From positions 7,251 through 22,249 of the forward strand of contig JAHFCY010000022.1 of assembly GCA_023249255.1 (NCBI GenBank): a stretch of 14,999 nt of DNA, given 5' to 3'. A model generated the notes under the pieces. It had not been told where the DNA came from. It saw nothing but the letters and a program-made list of their open reading frames with translations, and ran no database searches. Origin of the DNA: Candidatus Lindowiibacteriota bacterium. Its GTDB lineage: Bacteria; Lindowbacteria; 2-12-FULL-62-27. The position numbers and the translations under genes were made by a program. Within the stretch, counting starts at the first letter, position 1; each line of letters begins with the position of its first letter. Below, one piece after another: positions 1 to 6,418 of this stretch.

Positions 1-797
1 CGACGGCGCTTCTCATGGATCTTCACGACGTCCAGAGCGGAAATTTTTTCGTCCGGCGCAATGTCAGCGGTCTTGAGCGCCTTTCGCATGCCTACGGCGT
101 CGATCCCGTTGAAGGACTTGTCGTCGACGCGCAGAACGTGCCGGTGCAGGTCCAGTCCCAGCAGGGATTTTTCATGGTCCAGTCCGTCGTGAATTATCCC
201 TACATCCCGCGCGTGACCGATCTTTCGCGGGAACACGCCGTCACGCGAAAAATTCCCGAACTTGCCCTGCCGTACGTGTCGGCGCTCACCGTCCGGGACT
301 CGTCCGGCGTCACCGTGCTGGCGAGAAGTTCCGCGGAGAGTTACCGGATCGCGCGGCCGTTCATCGTGCCGCCGGGCGAGCACGTGAACATCGATAATGC
401 CGACAGCGGCCCGTTCGTTCTCGGTGTTTCCATCCAGGGCGTCCGTCACAGCGCGTTCGCCGACACCGTCCCGCCGGTCCAGCACGCCGAAGGACCGGTG
501 CGCGTGATCGTGCTGACGAATTCGACGTTTCTGGATGAAGCCCGCGGCGCCGGCCCGGCCAACATGTCGTTCGCGGCCAACCTCGTCGACTGGCTGACGG
601 CATCCGAGGACATGATCGCCATCCGTTCCAAAACAAATACCTACCGCCCGCTGGAAAAAGTTTCGGACCGACGCAGGAATTTCATCAAGGTCTCCGACAT
701 CTTTCTCATGCCTCTCTGTGTCGCCGCGTTCGGCGTCATTCGCTGGCAGTACCGCCGCAACCGCCGCCGCCAATTCGAACCGCGGGCCTCCGCATGA
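1..797 (+). CDS. GldG-like ABC-transporter auxiliary protein, C-terminal part (5' end outside window)
   Basis: This is the C-terminal part of a GldG-like auxiliary protein (ABC_transp_aux / 'Gldg family'), which works with an ABC-2 type ATPase and permease in the inner membrane. The frame is open to the left edge (codons from position 3, before the ATG at 15), so the gene starts upstream and the ATG is internal. Visible family traits are the YGVDPVEGLVVDAQN segment, the later YPYIPRVTD segment, and a single C-terminal membrane helix (about residues 228-243 counted from the ATG at 15) followed by an Arg-rich cytoplasmic tail. Most of the visible part would be periplasmic. The stop overlaps the next start by 4 bp (ATGA), so the two are translationally coupled. 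In this family the ATPase and permease genes usually lie just upstream, which cannot be checked here. The substrate is unknown; a gliding role should not be assumed from the name. Confidence 0.8.
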   Translation, partial: TALLMDLHDVQSGNFFVRRNVSGLERLSHAYGVDPVEGLVVDAQNVPVQVQSQQGFFMVQSVVNYPYIPRVTDLSREHAVTRKIPELALPYVSALTVRDSSGVTVLARSSAESYRIARPFIVPPGEHVNIDNADSGPFVLGVSIQGVRHSAFADTVPPVQHAEGPVRVIVLTNSTFLDEARGAGPANMSFAANLVDWLTASEDMIAIRSKTNTYRPLEKVSDRRRNFIKVSDIFLMPLCVAAFGVIRWQYRRNRRRQFEPRASA

Positions 798-1303
798 GCC
801 CGCGGACGTTGGCCGTCCTGACCGGCGTTGCCGCCGTCCTTGCGCTCGTTTACGTTGTGAGCACGCGCGAGCCCGCCCCTCCCCCGGCGCCGGCGTGGAT
901 CTCTTTCGACACATCGGCGATCCATCGCGTCGAAATTCAGAATCCTCTCCATGGAAAACTTTTTCTTGAACGCGACGGACAGACGTGGAAAGGCATGCAG
1001 GACACGGTTGAGGTCATTCCCGACACCGGTGCGGTCGACGAACTTCTGACCATGTTTCTTTCCCTCAAATCATCCGAGCTTGTGTCCGAATCGCCCGAAA
1101 AGTATCGCCTCTTCGCGCTCGACACCGCAAACGAACTGCTCGTCCGCCTGAACGACCCGCCGGCCGCGGTTGTCCATGTCGGCCGGGACGGACCCGGCGG
1201 CGAGTTCACCTACCTGCGCCGCAACGACGATCCGGTCGTGTGGGCCGTGACCGGATTTCAAGGCTGGAAAATCTACCGATTTTTCCGCCCCGCGCAGCCT
1301 TGA
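794..1303 (+). CDS. DUF4340 domain membrane-anchored protein
   Basis: A 169-residue protein with an N-terminal membrane anchor (about residues 4-23) followed by a proline-rich stretch and a periplasmic DUF4340-type domain. The family signature is the run of beta segments containing YRLFALDTAN, VVHVGRDGPG, FTYLRRNDD and the final WKIYRFFRP. The start is fixed by the 4-bp ATGA overlap with the GldG-like gene; DUF4340 proteins commonly sit directly after GldG-like genes and are thought to be part of the same transporter complex, with no known biochemical role. At 169 residues it is shorter than many family members, which often carry more than one repeat, so this appears to be a single-unit version. 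It is the last gene of the operon: a new promoter and hairpins follow within 20-60 bp. Confidence 0.82.
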   Translation: MSPRTLAVLTGVAAVLALVYVVSTREPAPPPAPAWISFDTSAIHRVEIQNPLHGKLFLERDGQTWKGMQDTVEVIPDTGAVDELLTMFLSLKSSELVSESPEKYRLFALDTANELLVRLNDPPAAVVHVGRDGPGGEFTYLRRNDDPVVWAVTGFQGWKIYRFFRPAQP

Positions 1304-1320
1304 GCCGGACAATTCTCGAG

Positions 1321-1349
1321 TTGACCTCGCGCGGCGGATACGGTAGAGT
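1321..1349 (+). promoter_or_regulatory. Putative sigma-70 promoter for the PilZ gene
   Basis: TTGACC at 1321-1326 and TAGAGT at 1344-1349 are separated by exactly 17 bp and match the -35 and -10 consensus at 5/6 and 4/6 positions. Transcription would start near 1356 and give a leader of about 70 nt containing the two hairpins at 1365-1404. This is inferred from the sequence only. Confidence 0.45.
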
Positions 1350-1360
1350 CTCCGGCGGAA

Positions 1361-1404
1361 GCAGGGGCGAGGCACCGCCTCGCCCGTACCGTTGAGGGCA
1401 ACGG
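1361..1404 (+). repeat. Two tandem perfect hairpins in the PilZ leader / downstream of the DUF4340 gene
   Basis: The first hairpin pairs GGGCGAGGC (1365-1373) with GCCTCGCCC (1377-1385), 9 perfect base pairs around a 3-nt loop. The flanking G1361/C1389 and A1363/T1387 also match, which suggests an older, longer palindrome. The second pairs CCGTTG (1389-1394) with CAACGG (1399-1404), 6 base pairs around AGGG. No T-run follows, so a standard intrinsic terminator is unlikely. It could be a REP-like dispersed palindrome, a mRNA-stabilising 3' structure for the upstream operon, or a 5' leader structure of pilZ. Confidence 0.55.
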
Positions 1405-1415
1405 CGTGACGACAA

Positions 1416-1421
1416 AGGAGG
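1416..1421 (+). promoter_or_regulatory. Strong ribosome binding site for the PilZ gene
   Basis: AGGAGG ends 4 nt before the ATG at 1426. It is the best Shine-Dalgarno match in the window and fixes this start. The short spacing is slightly below the usual optimum. Confidence 0.7.
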
Positions 1422-1425
1422 CCGG

Positions 1426-1749
1426 ATGAAAGAGCGGCGAAAAGGTGTGCGGGCGATCGCGTTTTTCCGCACCGAGGTCATTCATGAGAAAAAAATATAC
1501 GCGGGCTACATCGTCAACATCAGCGCCGTCGGTTGCGCGTTTGCGCATGAAAATCTCTCCGACCTCGAACTTGGAACCGAGGTCAAGATCAAGTTTCGTC
1601 TGGATGGCCGCACGCTGAATCAGGCGGCGGAAGTCCGATGGCGCGACGCCACCCTCATGGGACTGAAATTCAAAGGCCTGACGGCTTCGGCCTCCAAAAC
1701 GCTCCGAAATTACATCCGCGCGGTGACGCTCCGAAGAATTCCGCTGTAA
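1426..1749 (+). CDS. PilZ domain protein (c-di-GMP binding)
   Basis: A 107-residue stand-alone PilZ domain. The N-terminal Arg cluster supplies the RxxxR motif (R5 to R9) and the second element NISAVG (N31-G36) fits the (D/N)xSxxG motif, so both halves of the c-di-GMP site are present. The late GLKF segment and a short C-terminal helix also fit the family. Small PilZ proteins act as second-messenger receptors that change motility, exopolysaccharide or envelope processes by protein contact; the target here is unknown. It has its own promoter-like sequence and strong ribosome site, so it is probably not cotranscribed with the GldG-like operon. The gene ends 3 bp before the stop of the oppositely oriented phosphatase gene, leaving no room for a separate terminator. 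Confidence 0.85.
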   Translation: MKERRKGVRAIAFFRTEVIHEKKIYAGYIVNISAVGCAFAHENLSDLELGTEVKIKFRLDGRTLNQAAEVRWRDATLMGLKFKGLTASASKTLRNYIRAVTLRRIPL

Positions 1750-1752
1750 CTC

Positions 1753-2391
1753 CTACGTCCCTTCCAGCGTTCTCAATCGTTCCGGCAGGTGGCTCGTATC
1801 GCCGAGGACTTTCAAGAGCGGGCCGTGATGGGTGCTGAACTCCACGATGCTGACGCTTGCCACCGGCGCGCCAAGCCGGTACCGAAACCGCCCCACGTCG
1901 ATGCCCAGGAGCGCGCAGAGGATAATCCGGATCGTCGCTTTGTGTGAAATCACCATGATGTTTCCGGTTCGGTGTTCCTTGCGAATCCGGCCGATGACCG
2001 GCAGGGCCCGCGCGGCGATTTGATTGGCGGTCTCCCCGCCCGTCGGCGCGTTCCATCCTGGGTCGGCCGTCCATTTCAGGTAATCCTCCGGCCAGCGCCG
2101 TCTGACAACCTCCGTTGTGTGGCCTTCCCACTTTCCGTATGAAATCTCTTTCAGGCCGGGATCGGTGATCAGTTTGTGTTTTGTTGCGCGAGCCAGGGGC
2201 GCCGAGGTCTGCCTCGTTCTCAACATCGGGCTTGCGTAGATGGCTTTCCAATCCACTTTTTCGTAATACTCACCGAGCACCTGCGCCATTTCCTGTCCCT
2301 CGGATGTGAGCGGCGGGTCGCTTGCACCGCAAAAACGGTTGTCCCGGCTCAATGCTGTCTGACCGTGCCGGACGAAATAAAGTTTGATCAT
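1753..2391 (-). CDS. Histidine phosphatase family protein (phosphoglycerate mutase-like)
   Basis: A 212-residue cytoplasmic enzyme of the histidine phosphatase (dPGM-like) superfamily. The catalytic motif VRHGQT places the phosphorylated His at H9 with R8. R58 (in SPMLRTRQT), E82 (in KEISYGKWEG) and the second His, H150 (in VISHKATIR), complete the usual phosphate pocket. The length fits CobC/GpmB-type phosphatases rather than the longer cofactor-dependent mutases. The substrate cannot be assigned: alpha-ribazole phosphate, sugar phosphates and nucleotides are all used in the family, and no cobalamin genes are nearby. The start is supported by a GGGAGG ribosome site. It is convergent with pilZ and divergent from the sigma-54 activator gene. 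Confidence 0.88.
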   Translation of the reverse strand: MIKLYFVRHGQTALSRDNRFCGASDPPLTSEGQEMAQVLGEYYEKVDWKAIYASPMLRTRQTSAPLARATKHKLITDPGLKEISYGKWEGHTTEVVRRRWPEDYLKWTADPGWNAPTGGETANQIAARALPVIGRIRKEHRTGNIMVISHKATIRIILCALLGIDVGRFRYRLGAPVASVSIVEFSTHHGPLLKVLGDTSHLPERLRTLEGT

Positions 2392-2397
2392 CTCCGT

Positions 2398-2403
2398 CCT
2401 CCC
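2398..2403 (-). promoter_or_regulatory. Ribosome binding site of the histidine phosphatase gene
   Basis: On the minus strand GGGAGG lies 6 nt upstream of the ATG whose first base is 2391. It supports this start over any internal one. Confidence 0.6.
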
Positions 2404-2436
2404 GTATGGATTTATCGCACCCCGCGTCTACTTTTG

Positions 2437-2465
2437 TTGACTTGAGGCTTTGGATACCGTATCCT
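2437..2465 (+). promoter_or_regulatory. Sigma-70-like promoter of the sigma-54 activator gene with overlapping palindrome
   Basis: TTGACT (2437-2442) and TATCCT (2460-2465) are spaced by 17 bp. A start site about 7 bp downstream would leave only some 6-7 nt before the ATG at 2479, and no Shine-Dalgarno sequence is visible, so the mRNA may be leaderless or nearly so. A perfect 6-1-6 palindrome, GGATAC-C-GTATCC (2452-2464), covers the -10 box and could be an operator, possibly for autoregulation. Confidence 0.5.
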
Positions 2466-2478
2466 ATTGTGAACTGAT

Positions 2479-4041
2479 ATGGAACAGAAAAAGATCAGAA
2501 AATCAGACAGCGTCCAATTTGAAAAATCGCCCGTTGTGGCGCCGCCGGTGCAAAATCACCAGGACAAATTGAAAAAATTGATCGAGACGATCACGCTCGT
2601 GAACAGCGAGACGGGTCTGGATGATGTCCTGCGGCGCGTCCTGACCTGCGCGGCTGACATCGTGGGTGCCGAGGCGAGCGCGGTGTTGCTCATTGATTCG
2701 ATGGGGAAAAATTTACGGTTTGCGGCGGCCACGGGTCCGGCCTCATCGGAGGTGAAAAGATTCACGGTGCCGCTGGGGCGGGGAATTGCCGGCTGGGTTG
2801 CCGAGCACGGGCAGACGGTGGTGGTGCCGGAGACGTCGAAGGACCCGAGGTTTTACGGCAAGATCGCGGCCGAACTGGACGAACAGCATGAGTCGATGGC
2901 GGCGGTCCCGCTGAAAGTTAAGGGCCGGACGGTCGGCGTGATGGAGGTCATCCATTCCTCGGTGGAGATTCAGTTCAGCAAAGAGGACGTGGAAATTCTC
3001 GAGGCACTCGCGGGTCCGGTGGCGCTGGAGATTGAAAAGGCCCAACTCTACGACCGGCTGGCCGAGCAGAACCGGAATTTGAAATCGGCGCTGTCGGCGA
3101 AATTTTCATTTTCGGACATTCTGACGAAGGACGCGATGATGGATCAGATCATCGAGACGGGCAAGATGGTGGCGAAGACGGGATCGACGGTGATGATCAC
3201 GGGCGAGAGCGGCACCGGCAAGGAACTTCTGGCGCAGGCGATCCACAACGAAAGCGCCCGGCGCAACGGGCCGTTCATGACGATCAGTTGCGGCGCGATC
3301 CCGGAACATCTTCTGGAGGCCGAACTGTTCGGCTACGAGAAAGGCGCGTTCACGGGCGCGGCGTCCCGCAAGTTGGGCAAGGTCGAGTTGGCGGACGGAG
3401 GGACGTTATTTTTGGACGAAGTCGGCGAACTGCCGCTGTTATTGCAGGTGAAACTTCTGCGGGTCCTGCAGGAGCGGACGATCGAGCGCCTGGGCGGCAC
3501 GGAATTTCACAAAGTCGATGTGCGGGTGATCGCGGCGACGAACAGGCGGCTGGAGGACGAAGTGCGGGAGAAGCGCTTCCGGGAGGATTTGTTTTACCGG
3601 CTGAATGTGGTGCCGCTGGCCGTCCCGCCGCTTCGGGCCCGCAAAGCCGACGTTTTGCTCCTGGCGGATCACTTCCTGAAGAATTTCACCAAACAGATGC
3701 AAAAAACAGTCGCCGGATTTTCAGAGCGCGCCGTCCGGCTTCTGGAGGACTACCAGTGGCCTGGCAATGTCCGGGAATTGGCCAATGCGATCGAGCGAGC
3801 GGTTGTTTTGTGTACGACGGACAAGATCGAATTCAAGCATCTCAGTCTAACGCAGATGAAGGAGCTGTCGGACGACCGGATCGTCACGTTCAAAGACGCC
3901 CAGCACCGATTCAAGCGCGACTACATCATCAAAACCCTCGCCCTCACCAACGGCAACCAGACATCCGCCGCCAAAATGCTGGACATCCAGCGGACCTATC
4001 TGTCGAGATTGATGAAGGAGTTGAATATTCCATCGAGTTGA
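2479..4041 (+). CDS. GAF domain sigma-54-dependent transcriptional activator
   Basis: A 520-residue bacterial enhancer-binding protein with the order GAF - AAA+ - Fis-type HTH. The GAF sensor covers about residues 45-195 and is followed by a coiled linker. The AAA+ domain has Walker A GESGTGKE (242-249), the sigma-54 contact loop GAFTGA (289-294), Walker B GGTLFLDE (307-314) and the WPGNVREL segment. The Fis-type helix-turn-helix lies at about 491-517. All residues needed for ATP hydrolysis and sigma-54 contact are present, so it should be an active activator of RpoN promoters. There is no receiver domain and no adjacent histidine kinase, so the input is probably a small ligand or a partner sensed by the GAF domain, as in NorR- or FhlA-like proteins. 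The ATG at 2479 is the first in frame. I found no -24/-12 promoter in the intergenic regions of the window, so its targets are probably elsewhere. Confidence 0.93.
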   Translation: MEQKKIRKSDSVQFEKSPVVAPPVQNHQDKLKKLIETITLVNSETGLDDVLRRVLTCAADIVGAEASAVLLIDSMGKNLRFAAATGPASSEVKRFTVPLGRGIAGWVAEHGQTVVVPETSKDPRFYGKIAAELDEQHESMAAVPLKVKGRTVGVMEVIHSSVEIQFSKEDVEILEALAGPVALEIEKAQLYDRLAEQNRNLKSALSAKFSFSDILTKDAMMDQIIETGKMVAKTGSTVMITGESGTGKELLAQAIHNESARRNGPFMTISCGAIPEHLLEAELFGYEKGAFTGAASRKLGKVELADGGTLFLDEVGELPLLLQVKLLRVLQERTIERLGGTEFHKVDVRVIAATNRRLEDEVREKRFREDLFYRLNVVPLAVPPLRARKADVLLLADHFLKNFTKQMQKTVAGFSERAVRLLEDYQWPGNVRELANAIERAVVLCTTDKIEFKHLSLTQMKELSDDRIVTFKDAQHRFKRDYIIKTLALTNGNQTSAAKMLDIQRTYLSRLMKELNIPSS

Positions 4042-4116
4042 AGAAGGCTGGAGAGGCTTGGAGAAGTCTGAAGAAGTGGTACGAAGAACGTCAGCCGTCT
4101 TCTCCCGTCTTCCCCG
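4042..4116. repeat. Purine-rich convergent spacer with imperfect inverted repeat
   Basis: This spacer separates two convergent genes. Its left half consists of repeated GGAGA/GAAGAA-type purine units and its right half of pyrimidine units such as CTTCTCCC and GTCTTCCCC. GGAGAAG (4060-4066) is the exact complement of CTTCTCC (4099-4105). A shorter hairpin, GAAGA (4083-4087) with TCTTC (4098-4102), is nested inside. It may act as a bidirectional terminator or be a decayed dispersed repeat; there is no clear T-run. Confidence 0.3.
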
Positions 4117-5076
4117 TCAGAGCCAGTGTTTTCGTTTGAAGACCAGAAGAAGGGCGAGAAGCGTGAGGGACATGAGGAAGAGCACGAAAAAAAAGCTGGT
4201 GTGTCCCCCCGAAAATGGAAGCCACGCGATGTTCATGCCGTAAAATCCGGTGATGACCGTAAGGGGCAGAGTCATCGTCGCCACAATCGAGAGAAATTTC
4301 ATGATGGCGTTGGACTGGTTGTCCAGCGCCGCCTGATACATGCTAAGCGCCCCGATCGAAAGATCACGCAGGCCGTTTAAGGCCTCGGTGATGCGTCTGA
4401 TTTCGTCCAGCGCGTCGCGCAGATGCACGCGGCTTTCAACCGAGATCAGCGGGTTGGCCCGTTCGAGGGTTGTGACCAGAAGATCGCGTACCGGACCAGC
4501 CGCACGCCGAAGCAGAAACACCTCGCGCTGGGCGTTGACCAATTTCTCGCCAGCCACGACCGTCGGGTCCTGAATCGACGCCTCTTCCAACTCCTCGATC
4601 CGGTCCTCCAGTTCCCGAACCACCGGATCGAAATAATCGATCGCGTCCGAACACAGCCCGGCCAGGATGATCGACGGATGAGCGCTTCGCCGAAGAAGTT
4701 GAGGCAACCGCTCGCGCACGGCCGCAATGCTGCTGATGGGCCGCCGGTGAACCGAAACCAGAAACCGCTCCCCTAAAAAGAGTTTCAGCCCGATCGTGTC
4801 GTGGGGCCTTTCGCCCGCCTCGTGGTTGATCGTCCGCACGGCGAGGAACACATAATTCAAAAACGTTTCGACTTTGGGACGAAGGACCGCCTCCATTGCG
4901 TCCTCGATCGACAGCGGATGGAATCCAAACGGCTCGACGAGCCCGGCGAATTCGACTGGATCTTTTCCAAGAATGTCGAGCCAGACCGTTTCGCCGTTTG
5001 AGATCAATTCCTTGAGGCGGTCGACCGGAACAATTTCCGTCGAAGTTTCACGGATGACGACGAGTTTTGTTTCCAT
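4117..5076 (-). CDS. corA: CorA-family divalent cation (Mg2+/Co2+) transporter
   Basis: A 319-residue inner-membrane protein of the CorA metal ion transporter family, close to the usual length. The large cytoplasmic alpha/beta and coiled-coil N-domain covers about residues 1-255. The two C-terminal membrane helices are at about 258-279 and 293-312, and the signature GMN follows the first (G280-M281-N282, in FYGMNIAW). The C-terminus ends in the basic FKRKHWL typical of the family. It should form a pentameric channel that lets Mg2+ (possibly Co2+ or Ni2+) enter. The loop after GMN reads IAWLPFSGGH and lacks the acidic residue of the better known MPEL loop, so ion preference is uncertain; a Zn2+ transporter of the ZntB type is an alternative. 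No good ribosome site or promoter is evident upstream. Confidence 0.88.
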   Translation of the reverse strand: METKLVVIRETSTEIVPVDRLKELISNGETVWLDILGKDPVEFAGLVEPFGFHPLSIEDAMEAVLRPKVETFLNYVFLAVRTINHEAGERPHDTIGLKLFLGERFLVSVHRRPISSIAAVRERLPQLLRRSAHPSIILAGLCSDAIDYFDPVVRELEDRIEELEEASIQDPTVVAGEKLVNAQREVFLLRRAAGPVRDLLVTTLERANPLISVESRVHLRDALDEIRRITEALNGLRDLSIGALSMYQAALDNQSNAIMKFLSIVATMTLPLTVITGFYGMNIAWLPFSGGHTSFFFVLFLMSLTLLALLLVFKRKHWL

Positions 5077-5128
5077 GACCCGCCGTATTACTTGTCAATT
5101 CAAAATTTCGCAAGGCAAAAAGTAACAA

Positions 5129-5230
5129 TTCAACTTCCTCAGAAAAATTATAAGGAAGCCAGGAAGCCACGAACGTATCCGGTTTTGCTTCCTCCTAGAT
5201 TCTTGGATTCCTTATAAAATTTTCAACTTC
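5129..5230. repeat. MITE-like inverted-repeat element flanked by 9-bp direct repeats
   Basis: TTATAAGGAAGCCAGGAA (5148-5165) is complementary at 16 of 18 positions to TTCTTGGATTCCTTATAA (5200-5217). AGGAAGCC is repeated in tandem at 5153-5160 and 5161-5168, and GCTTCCT (5187-5193) is the complement of AGGAAGC. The whole is bounded by identical TTCAACTTC copies at 5129-5137 and 5222-5230, which could be a target-site duplication. It has no coding capacity. It could be a non-autonomous mobile element, a REP-like palindrome or a large transcribed hairpin. Confidence 0.5.
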
Positions 5231-5260
5231 ATACCTCAATAGATACGGCAAAAATTAAAT

Positions 5261-5288
5261 TTGACATTGTCGGATTTTTTGTAATAAT
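5261..5288 (+). promoter_or_regulatory. Strong sigma-70-like promoter upstream of the PorV-like operon
   Basis: A perfect -35 TTGACA (5261-5266) is followed after 16 bp by AATAAT (5283-5288, 5/6 of the -10 consensus). Transcription would begin near 5295, about 200 nt before the ATG at 5498, so the CRP-type site at 5314-5329 would lie just downstream of the start, a position more typical of repression. Confidence 0.5.
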
Positions 5289-5313
5289 TGTAATGTTTGT
5301 AAAGTCTCCTGTC

Positions 5314-5329
5314 TGTGATCTATTTCACA
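5314..5329. promoter_or_regulatory. CRP-type operator, perfect TGTGA-N6-TCACA
   Basis: TGTGA (5314-5318) and TCACA (5325-5329) are separated by 6 bp, which is the full consensus of Crp/Fnr-superfamily cAMP-CRP sites. No CRP gene is present in the window. Confidence 0.5.
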
Positions 5330-5358
5330 CTGCCATGTATGAAATTGTATATGTTGTG

Positions 5359-5374
5359 TGTGAAATAATTCGCC
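5359..5374. promoter_or_regulatory. Second, degenerate CRP-like site
   Basis: TGTGA (5359-5363), a 6-bp spacer and TCGCC (5370-5374) match 8 of the 10 conserved bases. It is centred 45 bp from the perfect site and about 67 bp upstream of a start that would follow the -10-like TATACT at 5422-5427, compatible with class I activation of a second promoter. That -10 has no good -35 partner, as expected for an activator-dependent promoter. Confidence 0.25.
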
Positions 5375-5497
5375 AGAACCCGAAATCTTGCTGAAGTACA
5401 GCTTCCATAGCCATATTCTAATATACTCTTAGTCAATTTGTTAAGATATTATTTCTCACCTGCTTCGGGCGCGCACGTATATTGCAGATAACTCTAC

Positions 5498-6418
5498 ATG
5501 ACACCAATGGGGAGTGGCATCCTTCGAATAGGGGCGGTTGTTTTTGTGGTGTGGGTTGGAGCAGATCTGGGAGCCGGGTCGGCGGCGGTTGCGCGGGGAA
5601 CTCTGGTTGGCACGACGAGCGCAACGTTTTTGAAAATCGGGACGCAAGCGCGCGCGATGGGTCTTGGTGAAGCCGTGACGTCACTGGCGGATGGTGTGTC
5701 CTACGTCGGATACAATCCGGCGTGCGTGAAGATTGACGGACTGGCGCTGACGGCAAGCCACACGGCGTTGTTTGACGGCGTGAACCTCGAAGATGTGACG
5801 CTGGGGTTGGCGTTCGGAAAATCGGCGGGGATGATCGTCCGCGGAAACGGAATCCTGTTTGACAAAACGGAGCGGACAGACATTTCCGGAAACAGTCTGG
5901 GGACGTACAGCGCGTCCTCGTATTCGGCCGGTCTCGGATTTTACGTGCGCGGCGGCGACCTCACGTTTGGACTTCTCGGAAAAACCATCCAGCAAAACAT
6001 CGCGGGATTTCGGGCTTCCACCATGGCCGCGGACGCCGGCATCCGGTATCTGACTCCCTTGCCGGGCATAACGCTCGGCGTATCGGTTCTCAATGTCGGC
6101 CGGCCGGTGAAATTTATTGCGCAGGAGGACGAGTTGCCGCGCGCGCTTCGGGCCGGCATCGGCGCCGATTTCGGATATTTTCGGTTGGGGCTGGACGCCG
6201 TGAAGTACAGGGATCAGGACGTCTTTTTGTCGGCCGGCGCCGAGGTGACGATTTTCAAGGCATTGAGTTTTCGGGCCGGATACAGTAACCAGTCGGAATT
6301 ATCTTCACCGTTCAAAGCCGGGATCGGCTTTCGATTCTCGTTCATCGATCTTGATTACGCTTACAACGCCGGCGACGTCTTCGGCGCGACGCACCGCGTC
6401 AGTCTGACAATCCGATGA
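5498..6418 (+). CDS. PorV/PorQ-family outer-membrane beta-barrel protein
   Basis: A 306-residue predicted outer-membrane barrel of the PorV/PorQ family (FadL-like). A hydrophobic signal sequence covers about residues 8-22 with a possible cleavage after AVA at 30-32. The mature N-terminus has the family signature: FLKIGTQARAMGLGEAV (44-60), then ADGVSYVGYNPACV (64-77). The rest is alternating beta strands with aromatic girdles, and the protein ends on a strand (HRVSLTIR). In Bacteroidota, PorV is part of the type IX secretion shuttle; members in other phyla are mostly uncharacterised. The frame is closed by TAA at 5489-5491, so only the ATG at 5498 or the one at 5507 can be the start, and neither has a clear Shine-Dalgarno sequence. 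The stop overlaps the giant gene by ATGA, which indicates coupled translation and a shared role, for example export or anchoring of that protein. Confidence 0.85.
   Translation: MTPMGSGILRIGAVVFVVWVGADLGAGSAAVARGTLVGTTSATFLKIGTQARAMGLGEAVTSLADGVSYVGYNPACVKIDGLALTASHTALFDGVNLEDVTLGLAFGKSAGMIVRGNGILFDKTERTDISGNSLGTYSASSYSAGLGFYVRGGDLTFGLLGKTIQQNIAGFRASTMAADAGIRYLTPLPGITLGVSVLNVGRPVKFIAQEDELPRALRAGIGADFGYFRLGLDAVKYRDQDVFLSAGAEVTIFKALSFRAGYSNQSELSSPFKAGIGFRFSFIDLDYAYNAGDVFGATHRVSLTIR

Larger units (their letters stand above)
5077..5497. other. AT-rich intergenic region upstream of the PorV-like / giant-protein operon
   Basis: These 421 bp hold no convincing gene and are far richer in A and T than the flanking coding DNA. 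They contain an inverted-repeat element at about 5129-5230, a promoter-like sequence at 5261-5288, a perfect CRP-type palindrome at 5314-5329, a weaker copy at 5359-5374, and a second -10-like TATACT at 5422-5427. The size suggests a long, regulated leader or several promoters for the downstream operon. Confidence 0.7.

Noticed and set aside
1-797. Start of the GldG-like gene at the ATG at 15
   Set aside because: The frame remains open to the left edge and the protein lacks the N-terminal membrane helix and first domain of the family, so the real start is upstream.
1356-1425. c-di-GMP riboswitch in the pilZ leader
   Set aside because: The two simple hairpins do not show the conserved GEMM-I or GEMM-II junction sequences.
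1670-2251. Minus-strand open frame of 193 codons
   Set aside because: It overlaps the histidine phosphatase gene on the same strand in another frame; only the phosphatase frame has catalytic motifs.
3288-4139. Plus-strand open frame of 283 codons overlapping the sigma-54 activator
   Set aside because: It is a +2/+3 shadow of the AAA+ domain and has no domain signal of its own.
5077-5497. Sigma-54 (-24/-12) promoter upstream of the PorV-like operon
   Set aside because: I checked each TTGC in the region for GG twelve bases upstream and found none, so control by the neighbouring sigma-54 activator is not supported.
5433-5756. Minus-strand open frame of 107 codons across the start of the PorV-like gene
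   Set aside because: Pro/Arg/Ser-rich product without motifs, overlapping the conserved N-terminal signature of the PorV-like gene.
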